This document shows, in pieces, positions 8,446 through 17,653 of a DNA stretch of 58,985 nt. The notes beneath the pieces are model-generated. The model had not been told where the DNA came from. It was given only the letters and a program-made list of their open reading frames with translations, and made no database searches. Where the stretch lies: contig NZ_MUGS01000064.1 in assembly GCF_002222055.1 (NCBI RefSeq), positions 1 to 58,985 on the forward strand, in the 5' to 3' direction. The translations under genes and the position numbers were made by a program. Each line of letters begins with the position of its first letter. Positions within the stretch are counted from its first letter, which is position 1. Source of the stretch: Flavobacterium araucananum. Lineage in GTDB: Bacteria; Bacteroidota; Bacteroidia; Flavobacteriales; Flavobacteriaceae.

Positions 8446-8743
8446 TGTAAATTATAGTTATTTAATCGGTTGTTTACAAATGTAATTAAAAGAAGCTAAT
8501 AAACCTATTTTACACTTGTAAATTATGAATTATAAATAGTTTATAACAAACTCTTACTTTATATAATAAATCATAAATACTTAATAAGTAGCATATTAGT
8601 GTTTTCTATTTAAAGTAATAACATTTGTTAACTCAGATGGTTACTAATGTCTTAATAAACTTCAAAATACTGTTTACAATTATAAATTATAGCTTTTTTT
8701 AATTGTTTACAATTGTAAAAATAAAGATGTTTACTTTTGTAAA
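8438..8743. promoter_or_regulatory. Cluster of six palindromic operator sites, TTTAC-N4-GTAAA
   Basis: Sites with matching arms are at 8438-8451, 8509-8522, 8706-8719 and 8730-8743 (the last extends to GTTTAC-TTTT-GTAAAC, 8729-8744). Weaker sites lie at 8473-8486 and 8673-8686. Centres of the three left sites are 35 and 36 bases apart. The left site covers the regulator start codon. The right site overlaps a TAnnTTTG promoter element (TACTTTTG, 8732-8739) for the peptidase gene, a good position for repression. Confidence 0.7.
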
Positions 8744-8757
8744 CTAATCAAAACACA

Positions 8758-9912
8758 ATGAATTTAGAAGAATTATTTACCCAATACAAAGAACAATCCA
8801 TACAGGGACGTTACCTGACTTTAGATCATATCGAACCTTTATTAGAGAAACTAAATACGGATAATCAGGTACAAATAATTGGCAGATCTGTTTTAGATAA
8901 ACCTATATATAGTTATCAAATTGGGACGGGAGCAACCCGTATTTATTTATGGTCCCAAATGCACGGAAACGAAAGCACTACTACTAAGGCACTATTTGAT
9001 TATATTAATGTCTTAAACAGCGGATCTGAGTATGCTGAGAAAATGCTTAAAACATTTACTTTTTTGGCGATTCCGATTTTAAATCCCGATGGAGCTAAGT
9101 TATATACCCGAGAAAATGCCAATAAAGTAGACTTAAACAGAGACTCTCAAAATCTTACTCAGCCAGAAAGCAAGGTATTGAGATCTGTTTTTGAATCTTT
9201 TAAACCTCATTTTTGTTTTAATCTTCATGATCAGCGTACTATTTTTGGTGCAGGAACAACCGGTAAACCCGCAACTGTTTCATTTTTAGCACCTTCTTAC
9301 AATGAAGAAAGAGAGGTAAATGAGAACCGATTAAAAGCTATAAATGTTATTGCGGGCATCAATGATGTCTTGCAAAAATACATTCCGGGACAAGTTGGTC
9401 GTTTTGATGATTCGTTTAATATCAATTGTATAGGAGATACATTTCAGTTTTTAGGAGTGCCTACAATTTTGTTCGAAGCAGGTCATTTTGCCAATGATTA
9501 TGACCGCGAAATCACCCGAAAGCTCCTATTTTTCTCACTTTTTTCAAGTTTCGAACTGATTTGCGAAAACGATTTAGTTGATAATAGAATTAATGATTAT
9601 TTGAATATTTCACAAAATAAAGTCGTTTTTTATGATTTTATGTATAAAAATATCAAAATAAATTATGATGGTATCGAAATTATTACGAATTTTGTCGCAC
9701 AATACAAAGAAGAATTGATTGAAAATAAGATTCATTTTAACGCTTATATAGTTGAAGTGGGCGAATTGGAAAATTATTTTGGACATTTTGAATATGATGC
9801 AAAAGAAGCAATTTATTCTGATGACTTTAGTGGTTTTCCGAAATTGAATCAAAAAGCAGATTTTTATTTAAATAAAAATGTTAAATTTGTTAACGGATTG
9901 ATAAAAAGTTAA
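8758..9912 (+). CDS. M14-family zinc carboxypeptidase-like protein
   Basis: The zinc site is visible: HxxE at H69/E72 in SQMHGNEST, then the third ligand His in FNLHDQRTIFG. LNPDGAKLYTRENANKVDLNRDS carries the substrate-contact Asn/Arg of M14 enzymes, and FEAGHFANDYDRE supplies the catalytic Glu. The 384-residue product has no signal peptide and is likely cytoplasmic, so it may act on peptides or modified amino acids. It is divergent from the XRE regulator and probably controlled through the palindromes upstream. Confidence 0.85.
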   Translation: MNLEELFTQYKEQSIQGRYLTLDHIEPLLEKLNTDNQVQIIGRSVLDKPIYSYQIGTGATRIYLWSQMHGNESTTTKALFDYINVLNSGSEYAEKMLKTFTFLAIPILNPDGAKLYTRENANKVDLNRDSQNLTQPESKVLRSVFESFKPHFCFNLHDQRTIFGAGTTGKPATVSFLAPSYNEEREVNENRLKAINVIAGINDVLQKYIPGQVGRFDDSFNINCIGDTFQFLGVPTILFEAGHFANDYDREITRKLLFFSLFSSFELICENDLVDNRINDYLNISQNKVVFYDFMYKNIKINYDGIEIITNFVAQYKEELIENKIHFNAYIVEVGELENYFGHFEYDAKEAIYSDDFSGFPKLNQKADFYLNKNVKFVNGLIKS

Positions 9913-9989
9913 TTTTTATGTGAATTTGTTGTTTTTTATATATATTTTTATACTTTGTAATAGCAATTAGTAATATTAATTAAAGAATT

Positions 9990-10469
9990 ATGAGTAAATT
10001 TCGTTTAGATGAAGTAGATCACCAGATTTTAGATATGTTAATAGACAATACGAGAGTTCCGTTTACTGACATTGCAAAAAAACTATTGATATCTGCTGGT
10101 ACAGTGCATGTTAGGGTTAAGAAAATGGAAGACGCAGGGATAATAATGGGTTCTTCATTAGCTTTGGATTACGATAAATTAGGGTATTCATTTATTGCTT
10201 ACGTAGGGGTGTTCCTTAATAATACGTCTCAAACCAAATTTGTATTAGAGCGAATCAATCAAATTCCGTTCGTAACAGTAGCTTCTGTAACGACAGGTAA
10301 ATTCAATATTTTTTGCAAAATTAGAGCAAAAGATACTAAACACGCAAAAGAAGTTATCTTCATGATTGATGATATCGAAGGTGTTTACAGAACAGAAACT
10401 ATGATTTCATTAGAAGAAAGTATAAACGATAAGAAGCGTTTGATGCATACTATTTTTAAAAATATGTAA
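9990..10469 (+). CDS. Lrp/AsnC-family transcriptional regulator
   Basis: The N-terminal DEVDHQILDMLIDNTRVPFTDIAKKL...SAGTVHVRVKKMEDAGII block is the Lrp helix-turn-helix (residues about 7-55). The RAM effector-binding domain follows, with VTTGKFNIFCKIRAKDTKHAKEVI. At 159 residues it is a standard full-length member. Lrp/AsnC proteins sense amino acids as octamers. The next gene, after a terminator, is PEP carboxylase; whether the regulator controls it cannot be told from sequence. Confidence 0.92.
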   Translation: MSKFRLDEVDHQILDMLIDNTRVPFTDIAKKLLISAGTVHVRVKKMEDAGIIMGSSLALDYDKLGYSFIAYVGVFLNNTSQTKFVLERINQIPFVTVASVTTGKFNIFCKIRAKDTKHAKEVIFMIDDIEGVYRTETMISLEESINDKKRLMHTIFKNM

Positions 10470-10498
10470 TACTTTCTTGAATGCTATATTAAAATATA

Positions 10499-10527
10499 AC
10501 CTCAAGTTTATTCTTGGGGTTTTTTTA
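10499..10527 (+). terminator. Rho-independent terminator
   Basis: ACCTCAAG (10499-10506) pairs with CTTGGGGT (10513-10520), with one G-T pair, followed by a run of seven or more T. It separates the Lrp gene from ppc. Confidence 0.75.
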
Positions 10528-10558
10528 TGACTAATTAACCAACCAACTACAACAGATT

Positions 10559-13144
10559 ATGTACACGTTGCCTAAAATAGAACGTTTTAATCAAGATGTT
10601 CTCTCAAAATACCACATTTATAATAGTGTATTTATAACCCTGCCTTTTGATTCTATAGATAATACAGGTGTTTTACTACCTTTATTTACAGAGACTTGCG
10701 AAACAGGATTTAAAAAACAAGAAACACCAAAAGAAATTTTTGATTTTTTCTCGAACAGGTATTTAAACAATGCTTCTGAAACGGAGAAAATCGATTTAAT
10801 GTTTCGATTTATTCAATATATCGAACGTCAGATTGTATTATTTGATGCAATAGAAGATGCGGCTTTTCCTGAAGTTAATAATATGGAAGGACGCGGATCT
10901 TTGCGAGATATTAAAGAGAAATCAGATGCTAAGGAAAAAGATGATGAATTGATCGAATTCTTAGAAAATTTTAATGTTAGAACAGTTTTAACTGCGCATC
11001 CAACTCAATTTTATCCAGGTCCTGTTTTAGGAATTATAAATGATTTGACGGATGCAATTCGTTCAAACGATTTATTACAAATAAAACAGCTTTTGGCACA
11101 ATTAGGAAAAACACCTTTTATCCAGAACGAAAAACCCAATCCTTATGATGAAGCGGTTAGTTTGATCTGGTATCTGGAAAATGTGTTTTATGCTACATCC
11201 GGAGAAATTGTTCATTATTTACAAAAAAATATTCTTCAGGGAACTGCCATTCAAAATCAATTAATCAAACTTGGATTCTGGCCGGGAGGAGATCGTGATG
11301 GAAATCCTTTTGTAACTACAGAAATAACTTTGAAAGTTGCAGACCGTTTGCGTACTTCGATTTTAAAGTGTTATTATGTCGAAATGAGAAATCTAAAACG
11401 AAAGTTAACATTCTCAGGAGTAGATACTTTGGTTACAGAACTTGAACATAAACTTTATCGTTCCGTGTTTTATTCTAAAGGAGAAATTTACATTACTTTA
11501 GACGAATTACTGACACAGTTGAATTTGATTCGAGATATAATTATCGAAAAACATCAGTCTTTATATTTAGATGAATTAGAAGCTTTCCTGGTTAAAATAA
11601 ACCTTTTTGGTTTTCATTTTGCTACATTAGATATTCGTCAAAACAGCAAAATTCATAATGTTGTATTCAAAGATGTTGTCAATTACTATTTGAATTCAGG
11701 TTCGAATATATTCCCAAAAAATTATTTTGAATTATCGGAGGGAGAAAAATTAGTGGTTTTATCTAAAGTCAAAGGAGATTTAAATCCGGCTCACTTTGAG
11801 GATGAAATAACAAAATCTACTTTAGAATCAGTTCAGGCTATAAAAACCATTCAGGAAGCTAATGGCGAATTTGGAGCAAATCGTTATATTATTAGTAATA
11901 ACGAAAGCGCACTAAATGTAATGGAGACTTTTGCGATGATAAGATTAAACAATTGGGAGAATCCAACTGTTGATATAATTCCGCTTTTTGAGTCTGTAGA
12001 TGATTTGCAAAATGCACATCAAATTATGGAGCAATTGTATACGAATCCGGAATATTCGAAACACCTGCAAGCAAGAGGAAATAAGCAAACGATCATGTTA
12101 GGTTTCTCTGACGGGACTAAAGATGGTGGTTATTTGATGGCGAACTGGAGTATTTATCAGGCAAAAATTGCTTTGACAGAAATCTCGAGAAAATACGGCA
12201 TTAAAGCTATTTTCTTTGATGGTCGCGGTGGACCTCCGGCTCGTGGTGGTGGAAAAACACATAAATTTTATGCTTCTTTAGGTCCTAAAATTGAAAATAA
12301 CGAAATTCAGATTACGGTTCAGGGACAAACGATTAGTTCTAATTTTGGAACTTTAGATTCTTGCCGTTATAATATCGAAAACTTATTAAGTGCCGGTGTT
12401 ACGAATCAGGTATTTAGCAAAGGAAAAAATGAATTGAGTGACGAAGAAACTCAGATTTTAACGCAATTAGCCGGTTTAGGATATGATAAGTACTTAAGTT
12501 TTAAAAATCATCCGAAGTTTATTCCTTATTTAGAAAAAATGAGTACGTTAAAATACTATTCTAAAACTAATATTGGAAGTCGTCCGTCTAAACGCAGTAA
12601 ATCTGAATCCTTAGATTTTGCAGATTTAAGAGCAATTCCTTTCGTGGGTTCATGGAGTCAACTGAAACAGAATGTTCCCGGATTTTTTGGTGTAGGATCT
12701 GCTTTAAAATATTTTGAAGAAAGTGGGCAATGGGACAAAGTTCAGGATTTATATCACAACTCTTTATTCTTTAAAACGCTTTTGGAAAATAGTATGATGT
12801 CATTGGCGAAATCATTTTTACCGTTGACGGCTTATATGAGAAATGATGCAGAGTTTGGCGAATTCTGGCAAATTATTTACGATGAGTTTTCAGAAACAAA
12901 ACGTCTTTTGTTGAAAATAGCAGGTCATAAAACCCTGATGGAAAATTATCCTGATGGTATAGCATCAATTCAGGTAAGAGAACGTATTGTATTGCCATTG
13001 TTAACAATACAACAATATGCATTACTAAAAATAAACGAATTGAATAAAGAAAATAATGGTAATGAAGAGTTGATAAAAGTATACGAAAAAATCGTAACGA
13101 GATCACTTTTCGGAAACACGAATGCAAGTAGAAACTCAGCTTAA
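10559..13144 (+). CDS. ppc: Phosphoenolpyruvate carboxylase
   Basis: It carboxylates phosphoenolpyruvate to oxaloacetate, refilling the TCA cycle. The catalytic His is in TAHPTQF (about residue 146). WPGGDRDGNPFVT, FDIRQNS-like TLDIRQNSKIH, GFSDGTKDGGYLMANWSIYQA, the glycine-rich DGRGGPPARGGG loop and RAIPFVGSWSQLKQNVPGFFGVGSAL are all present. The C-terminus ends RNSA instead of the usual RNTG, still keeping the Arg-Asn pair that closes on the active site. At 861 residues it is close to the usual 880-900. The glycine loop differs from the enteric FHGRGG form, as in other Bacteroidota. Confidence 0.95.
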   Translation: MYTLPKIERFNQDVLSKYHIYNSVFITLPFDSIDNTGVLLPLFTETCETGFKKQETPKEIFDFFSNRYLNNASETEKIDLMFRFIQYIERQIVLFDAIEDAAFPEVNNMEGRGSLRDIKEKSDAKEKDDELIEFLENFNVRTVLTAHPTQFYPGPVLGIINDLTDAIRSNDLLQIKQLLAQLGKTPFIQNEKPNPYDEAVSLIWYLENVFYATSGEIVHYLQKNILQGTAIQNQLIKLGFWPGGDRDGNPFVTTEITLKVADRLRTSILKCYYVEMRNLKRKLTFSGVDTLVTELEHKLYRSVFYSKGEIYITLDELLTQLNLIRDIIIEKHQSLYLDELEAFLVKINLFGFHFATLDIRQNSKIHNVVFKDVVNYYLNSGSNIFPKNYFELSEGEKLVVLSKVKGDLNPAHFEDEITKSTLESVQAIKTIQEANGEFGANRYIISNNESALNVMETFAMIRLNNWENPTVDIIPLFESVDDLQNAHQIMEQLYTNPEYSKHLQARGNKQTIMLGFSDGTKDGGYLMANWSIYQAKIALTEISRKYGIKAIFFDGRGGPPARGGGKTHKFYASLGPKIENNEIQITVQGQTISSNFGTLDSCRYNIENLLSAGVTNQVFSKGKNELSDEETQILTQLAGLGYDKYLSFKNHPKFIPYLEKMSTLKYYSKTNIGSRPSKRSKSESLDFADLRAIPFVGSWSQLKQNVPGFFGVGSALKYFEESGQWDKVQDLYHNSLFFKTLLENSMMSLAKSFLPLTAYMRNDAEFGEFWQIIYDEFSETKRLLLKIAGHKTLMENYPDGIASIQVRERIVLPLLTIQQYALLKINELNKENNGNEELIKVYEKIVTRSLFGNTNASRNSA

Positions 13145-13169
13145 TTAAGATTTTAACAACTACTGAAAT

Positions 13170-13685
13170 ATGAATTCAAGTCAATTATTAGAAACAGAAT
13201 ATTCCGGGCCTTTTGCCAATTATGTTCGCGAAGCCGGAGAAGGGAATCTGATCGAAGAATTAGAAATTTCGCTTCATGATTTTATAAGGTTTGTACAAAA
13301 CATTCCGTTAGATAAATTTGATTATCGTTATGCCGAAGGGAAATGGACAATCAAAGATATCATTCAGCATTTGATAGATTGTGAGCGTATTTTTGCCTAT
13401 AGGGCTTTGCGTTTCTCGAGAAATGATAAAACTCCATTGCCAGGATTTGAAGAAAATGATTATGTAGACAATACAAATGCAAATGGCAGAAGTATTCAGG
13501 ATTTACTAACAGAATATTCAGCCTTAAGACATTCGACTTTATTATTTTATAAAAGCTTATCCCAGGAACAACTTAAGAGAACAGGAGTAGCTTCGACATT
13601 TGAAATTTCTGCCGGAGCTTTAGGTTTTGTAATCATTGGACATCAAAAGCATCATCAAAAAGTTTTTGAAGAAAGATATTTATAA
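13170..13685 (+). CDS. DinB-family protein
   Basis: This 171-residue four-helix protein has the DinB/YfiT pattern. EGKWTIKDIIQHLIDCERIFAYRALRFSRND carries the first metal-ligand His, and GHQKHHQKVFEERY near the C-terminus carries the others. Members bind a divalent metal and often act as thiol-dependent transferases, for example with bacillithiol; the substrate here is unknown. It starts 25 bases after ppc and may be read from the ppc transcript. A strong bidirectional terminator follows. Confidence 0.85.
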   Translation: MNSSQLLETEYSGPFANYVREAGEGNLIEELEISLHDFIRFVQNIPLDKFDYRYAEGKWTIKDIIQHLIDCERIFAYRALRFSRNDKTPLPGFEENDYVDNTNANGRSIQDLLTEYSALRHSTLLFYKSLSQEQLKRTGVASTFEISAGALGFVIIGHQKHHQKVFEERYL

Positions 13686-13703
13686 GTTTTCCTTTTTAAA
13701 ATA

Positions 13704-13755
13704 AAAAAATCCTAAATTCTACCAAACCTTTGGAATTAGAATTTAGGATTTTTTG
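13704..13755. terminator. Bidirectional Rho-independent terminator
   Basis: A perfect 18-bp stem (arms 13704-13721 and 13737-13754) with A-run and T-run at either edge, so it can work on both strands after the DinB gene. Confidence 0.85.
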
Positions 13756-13823
13756 TTTAGTAAACTTGACTCGTTTTTAAAACCTGTCAAGTTTGTCAGT
13801 TTTACAAGGATTCTCTTAAAGTC

Positions 13824-13953
13824 TGTCATTTCGAGAGACGAGACTCGAGCGGTAGCGAACAGAAGAAGTAAATCTTCGTAAAAAGCTCGACAAAGATTAG
13901 CACTTTTCTTTACGGAGTTACTTGCGAAGATTTCTCGTCTCTCGCAATGACAT
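13824..13953. repeat. 130-bp palindromic intergenic repeat (REP/MITE-like)
   Basis: The ends TGTCATTTCGAGAGACGAGA (13824-13843) and its near complement (13933-13952) match at 19 of 20 positions. The interior has secondary pairing around AAGATTTCTCG-type segments. The element ends exactly where the recQ stop codon begins. Elements with TGTCATTxCGA edges are, from memory, repeated many times in Flavobacterium genomes; their mover is unknown. Confidence 0.75.
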
Positions 13954-16061
13954 TACTTATTCCTTTCAACAATAGCAAGACCAAACCTTATCTTATCATA
14001 AGACATTTTTTCTTCAAAATAATCATAATAAGGTTTTAGAGCTGTTGGATATTCTAATTCTATTTGTGCCTTGTGAAGGGATTTAACATCATCATCAGAA
14101 ACGAATTGGCTTAAATTAATATCATGACCATCAATATACAATTTCGCTAAATGCGAAACAATAGTGGTTTGTCCGAGCTTTCGTTTTCCGGAAATTTCTT
14201 CGACAGTATTGCCATTTTGAAACATTTCTAATGTTGTCTTATAAGTACTGCCTTCTTTTTTGGACTTCGCTTTCGTTTTTTTTGCATTTTCAAAATAAAC
14301 AATTGCATCTATAAATTCCTGACCGTATTTTTCGAGTTTTGCTTTACCAACACCGTCGATAGCAAGAAATTCTTCGTCGCTCATTGGGCGCAAAGTTTCC
14401 ATTTGTCTTAGTGCTGCATCACTAAAAATTACATAAGCCGGAACTTCTTCGTCCTGAGTAATTTCGTAACGCAATTTGCGCAGGATTTCAAAAAGAGTAA
14501 TTTTGGTAGTTTTAGTTTTTGCTTCCTGGATTTCGTTTTTATCTGTTACTTTTTTAACAACGGTTGTCAATTGAACTTTTTCGCCATCAAACAAAACTTT
14601 TTTTGCAAAAGGAGTCAGTAATATTTTGTTGTGCTGATGAAAGGCAATTTCGCAATATCCTAAATTTATTAGCTGGATTAAGTACTGGTTCCAATCATAC
14701 CATGAAATGTCAGTGCTAATTCCGTACGTTTTTAAGCTTTGATAATTTTTTTCGTAGATATACGCGTTTCTCGAGCCTCTTAAAAAATCTACAATTACTG
14801 CCAATGGCTCAGATTCCTGCAAACGACTAATAGCAGACAATGCTTTTTGCGCGAGAATCGTACCATCGAAAAATGTTGGAGGATTTTTGCAAATATCGCA
14901 ATTACCGCAATTCTCTTTTACGAGTTCTCCAAAGTAGGAAAGCAGAATTTTTCGCCTGCAACTCAATGCATCGGCATATTGTTTCATTCTTTCTAATTTT
15001 GCCAGCTGGACATCTGAATTCAATCCTTCTGATGCAAATTTTTGCAGCTGTATCACATCGGCATAACTCTCAAACAAAACCGTTTCGGCAGGTAATCCGT
15101 CACGACCGGCACGGCCAATTTCCTGATAATAGCCCTCGATATTTTTAGGCAAATTATAATGAATTACCCAGCGCACGTTTGATTTGTCAATTCCCATTCC
15201 AAAAGCAATGGTTGCACAAACCACCTGACAATCATCGTTTATAAATTCGTCCTGTGTTTTTGCACGAAGTTTATTTTCTAAACCTGCGTGATATGCTTTG
15301 GCTTTTACACCATTTTTTTGCAATTTGAGTGCCAATTCTTCTGTTGTTTTTCTGCTCAGACAATAAATAATTCCTGATTCATTGGGTTTATTGTCTACAA
15401 AATCTATAATTTGCTTGACACGGTCTAATGCCGGACGAACTTCCAGACTAAGATTTTTTCGATCAAATGAAGCTACAAAAGTTTTAGGATTTCTTAACTT
15501 CAATTGTTTTGTGATGTCGGTTCGGGTTGCTTTATCGGCAGTTGCGGTCAAAGCAAGAACCGGAGTAGAAGGGAAGCGGCTTTTTAAATATCCCAAATTG
15601 GTATATGCCGGACGAAAATCATGTCCCCATGACGAAATACAATGTGCTTCGTCTATCGCAATCAAACTGATTGTCAGTTCATTAAAAACGACATCTAAAT
15701 AGGATAAACTCTCGGGAGCTATATAAACAAGCTTGAATTTATTTGATTTTAAATTGTCGATATAAAATTGTTGTTCTTCGCTGGATTGACTGCTATTGAT
15801 ATAACAAGCATTAATTCCGTTGGTTTTCAGGCTATCGACCTGATCTTTCATCAAAGCAATTAATGGCGAAATAACAATTGTTATTCCGGGTAAAACCAAA
15901 GCAGGCAATTGAAAACATATTGATTTTCCGCCACCTGTAGGCATAATGGCTAAGGTATCCTGACCTGACAAAATCGTATTGATAATGGTTTCCTGATTGG
16001 GTCTGAATTTTTCGAATCCGAAATTTTCTTTTAGTTTGGCATGTAAAATTTCTGAAGTCAT
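13953..16061 (-). CDS. recQ: ATP-dependent DNA helicase RecQ
   Basis: A 3'-5' superfamily 2 helicase for recombination and fork repair. Walker A is MPTGGGKSICFQ (about residue 40), the DExH box is IDEAHCISSWGHDFRP, motif VI is QEIGRAGRDG. The RecQ-Ct zinc site is CRRKILLSYFG...CGNCDIC. An HRDC domain follows (DAALRQMETLRPMSDEEFLAIDGVGKAK shown in parts), then an extra C-terminal helix-turn-helix domain with VEEISGKRKLGQTTIVSHLAKLY, as in the long RecQ form of about 700 residues. The stop codon touches the end of the 130-bp repeat, suggesting the repeat inserted at or very near the gene end. Confidence 0.95.
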   Translation of the reverse strand: MTSEILHAKLKENFGFEKFRPNQETIINTILSGQDTLAIMPTGGGKSICFQLPALVLPGITIVISPLIALMKDQVDSLKTNGINACYINSSQSSEEQQFYIDNLKSNKFKLVYIAPESLSYLDVVFNELTISLIAIDEAHCISSWGHDFRPAYTNLGYLKSRFPSTPVLALTATADKATRTDITKQLKLRNPKTFVASFDRKNLSLEVRPALDRVKQIIDFVDNKPNESGIIYCLSRKTTEELALKLQKNGVKAKAYHAGLENKLRAKTQDEFINDDCQVVCATIAFGMGIDKSNVRWVIHYNLPKNIEGYYQEIGRAGRDGLPAETVLFESYADVIQLQKFASEGLNSDVQLAKLERMKQYADALSCRRKILLSYFGELVKENCGNCDICKNPPTFFDGTILAQKALSAISRLQESEPLAVIVDFLRGSRNAYIYEKNYQSLKTYGISTDISWYDWNQYLIQLINLGYCEIAFHQHNKILLTPFAKKVLFDGEKVQLTTVVKKVTDKNEIQEAKTKTTKITLFEILRKLRYEITQDEEVPAYVIFSDAALRQMETLRPMSDEEFLAIDGVGKAKLEKYGQEFIDAIVYFENAKKTKAKSKKEGSTYKTTLEMFQNGNTVEEISGKRKLGQTTIVSHLAKLYIDGHDINLSQFVSDDDVKSLHKAQIELEYPTALKPYYDYFEEKMSYDKIRFGLAIVERNK

Positions 16062-16157
16062 GGCATGATATTTTTAGAACCTTAAATATAGATCAAAAAG
16101 AATTAAAATATAGTATTTTTCTTATATTTAAAAATAATGTTTGTGTAGTTCATAAAA

Positions 16158-16182
16158 AAAGGAACCCGAATAGAGTTCCTTT
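16158..16182 (-). terminator. Rho-independent terminator of the polyamine operon
   Basis: AAAGGAAC (16158-16165) pairs with GTTCCTTT (16175-16182); reading leftward it is followed by seven T. It lies 23 bases past the stop at 16205. Confidence 0.8.
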
Positions 16183-16204
16183 AGTTTATTTTGAAAGAGA
16201 TGAA

Positions 16205-16570
16205 TTAATCTTCATCATCTTCATCGTCATCGTCACCACCATCAACATCCGGTTTGTCCAGATTATCATCGTCATCGTCATCATCAATATCATCATCAAG
16301 ATCAAGACCTTTTACCGGTTCGATTGTATCAACATCTACGTCGATATCATCGTCTTCATCGTAATTTTCGATTCTGTCAGCAAGTTTAGTACTAATTTTT
16401 ACTAAATAAATAGTGTCTTCAGTACGAACTTCAACAGCTTCGATCAATTCGTTTTTAGCATTTCTAAAACGGATTACATCCGAATCATCATAACCATCAG
16501 GAAATTTCTCTACCAAAAGGTTCAAAATTTCATTGGTAAGTTTAGCGTAGTCTACTATAACTCTTTTCAT
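16205..16570 (-). CDS. Small protein with a long Asp/Glu-rich tail
   Basis: The first 70 residues are a compact domain (KRVIVDYAKLTNEILNLLVEKFP, then VRTEDTIYLVKISTKLADRIEN). Residues from about 73 to 121 are almost all Asp and Glu. I know similar conserved proteins in Flavobacteriia but no function. Acidic tails can bind basic proteins, metals or polyamines. The gene starts 7 bases after the deoxyhypusine-synthase-like gene and is clearly in the polyamine operon, so a link to polyamines is a reasonable guess, not shown. Confidence 0.75.
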   Translation of the reverse strand: MKRVIVDYAKLTNEILNLLVEKFPDGYDDSDVIRFRNAKNELIEAVEVRTEDTIYLVKISTKLADRIENYDEDDDIDVDVDTIEPVKGLDLDDDIDDDDDDDNLDKPDVDGGDDDDEDDED

Positions 16571-16577
16571 AAATATC

Positions 16578-17546
16578 CTATAAATCTAATAAGTAAGCAA
16601 AAATTAACGGAGCAACAATTGTCGCATCCGACTCAATAATAAATTTAGGGGTTTTAATATCTAATTTACCCCAAGTGATTTTCTCGTTTGGAACAGCTCC
16701 GGAATAAGATCCGTAACTAGTTGTTGAATCTGAAATCTGGCAAAAATAACTCCAAAACGGAATATCATGCATTTCCATATCCTGGTACAACATTGGCACC
16801 ACACAAATAGGGAAATCTCCTGCAATACCACCACCAATTTGAAAAAATCCAATTCCGTTAGTGCTATTTTTAGGATACCAGTCTGAAAGGAAAACCATAT
16901 ATTCGATTCCTGACTTCATGGTAGAAGCTTTTAAATCTCCTTTGATTACGTACGAAGCAAAGATATTTCCCATTGTACTATCTTCCCATCCCGGTACAAT
17001 AATAGGCAAGTTTTTCTCAGCAGCGGCATACATCCAGCTATCTTTTAAATCTATTTCATAATATTCTTCTAAAACGCCGGATAGCAACATTTTATACATA
17101 AATTCATGCGGAAAATAACGCTCACCTTTGTCATCAGCATCTTTCCAGATTTTGTAAATATGTTTTTGCAAACGACGGAATGCTTCATGCTCAGGAATAC
17201 AAGTGTCTGTAACACGGTTTAATCCTCTTTCAAGCAAAGCCCATTCGTCTTCTGGTGTCAAATCACGGTAGTTAGGGACTCTTTCGTAATGAGAGTGTGC
17301 TACCAGGTTCATGATATCTTCTTCTAGATTGGCTCCAGTACATGAAATAATTTGTACTTTATCTTGTCTGATTATTTCGGCAAAAATTTTACCAATTTCT
17401 GCTGTACTCATAGCGCCAGCCATACTAACCATCATTTTAGCACCATTTGCCAATTGTTGTTCGTATGCTTTTGCAGCATCAACCAAAGAAGCAGAGTTAA
17501 AGTGTAAATAATGTTTTTCAATAAACTGACTGATTGGTCCTTTCAT
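16578..17546 (-). CDS. Deoxyhypusine-synthase-like protein
   Basis: A bacterial member of the deoxyhypusine synthase family, 322 residues. The catalytic lysine motif WGK is present (K294 in EKITWGKLD), as is the NAD-binding Rossmann part with SMAGAMSTAEIGK and SCTGANLEED near the N-terminus. True deoxyhypusine synthase moves an aminobutyl group from spermidine to eIF5A. Bacteria have no hypusine pathway, and homologues are thought to make polyamines such as homospermidine or related compounds. The neighbour upstream encodes arginine decarboxylase, so an agmatine- or putrescine-derived substrate is likely. Confidence 0.85.
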   Translation of the reverse strand: MKGPISQFIEKHYLHFNSASLVDAAKAYEQQLANGAKMMVSMAGAMSTAEIGKIFAEIIRQDKVQIISCTGANLEEDIMNLVAHSHYERVPNYRDLTPEDEWALLERGLNRVTDTCIPEHEAFRRLQKHIYKIWKDADDKGERYFPHEFMYKMLLSGVLEEYYEIDLKDSWMYAAAEKNLPIIVPGWEDSTMGNIFASYVIKGDLKASTMKSGIEYMVFLSDWYPKNSTNGIGFFQIGGGIAGDFPICVVPMLYQDMEMHDIPFWSYFCQISDSTTSYGSYSGAVPNEKITWGKLDIKTPKFIIESDATIVAPLIFAYLLDL

Positions 17547-17653
17547 TTTGTTTTTGTTTTTTTGTTTTTTTTTGAATTAAAAGTTTAACCTTTTGGATGA
17601 TACTGCAAATTAATAATTTTATATTTATTAACTTTTATTTTGCAGGTTTTTTT

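Noticed and set aside
10497..10560. Transcription attenuator or riboswitch before ppc
   Set aside because: The only structure is an ordinary terminator for the Lrp gene; no alternative pairing or known aptamer pattern is visible.
14840..15702. Plus-strand frames opposite recQ
   Set aside because: They are antisense shadows of a clearly coding helicase gene with arginine- and serine-rich nonsense composition.
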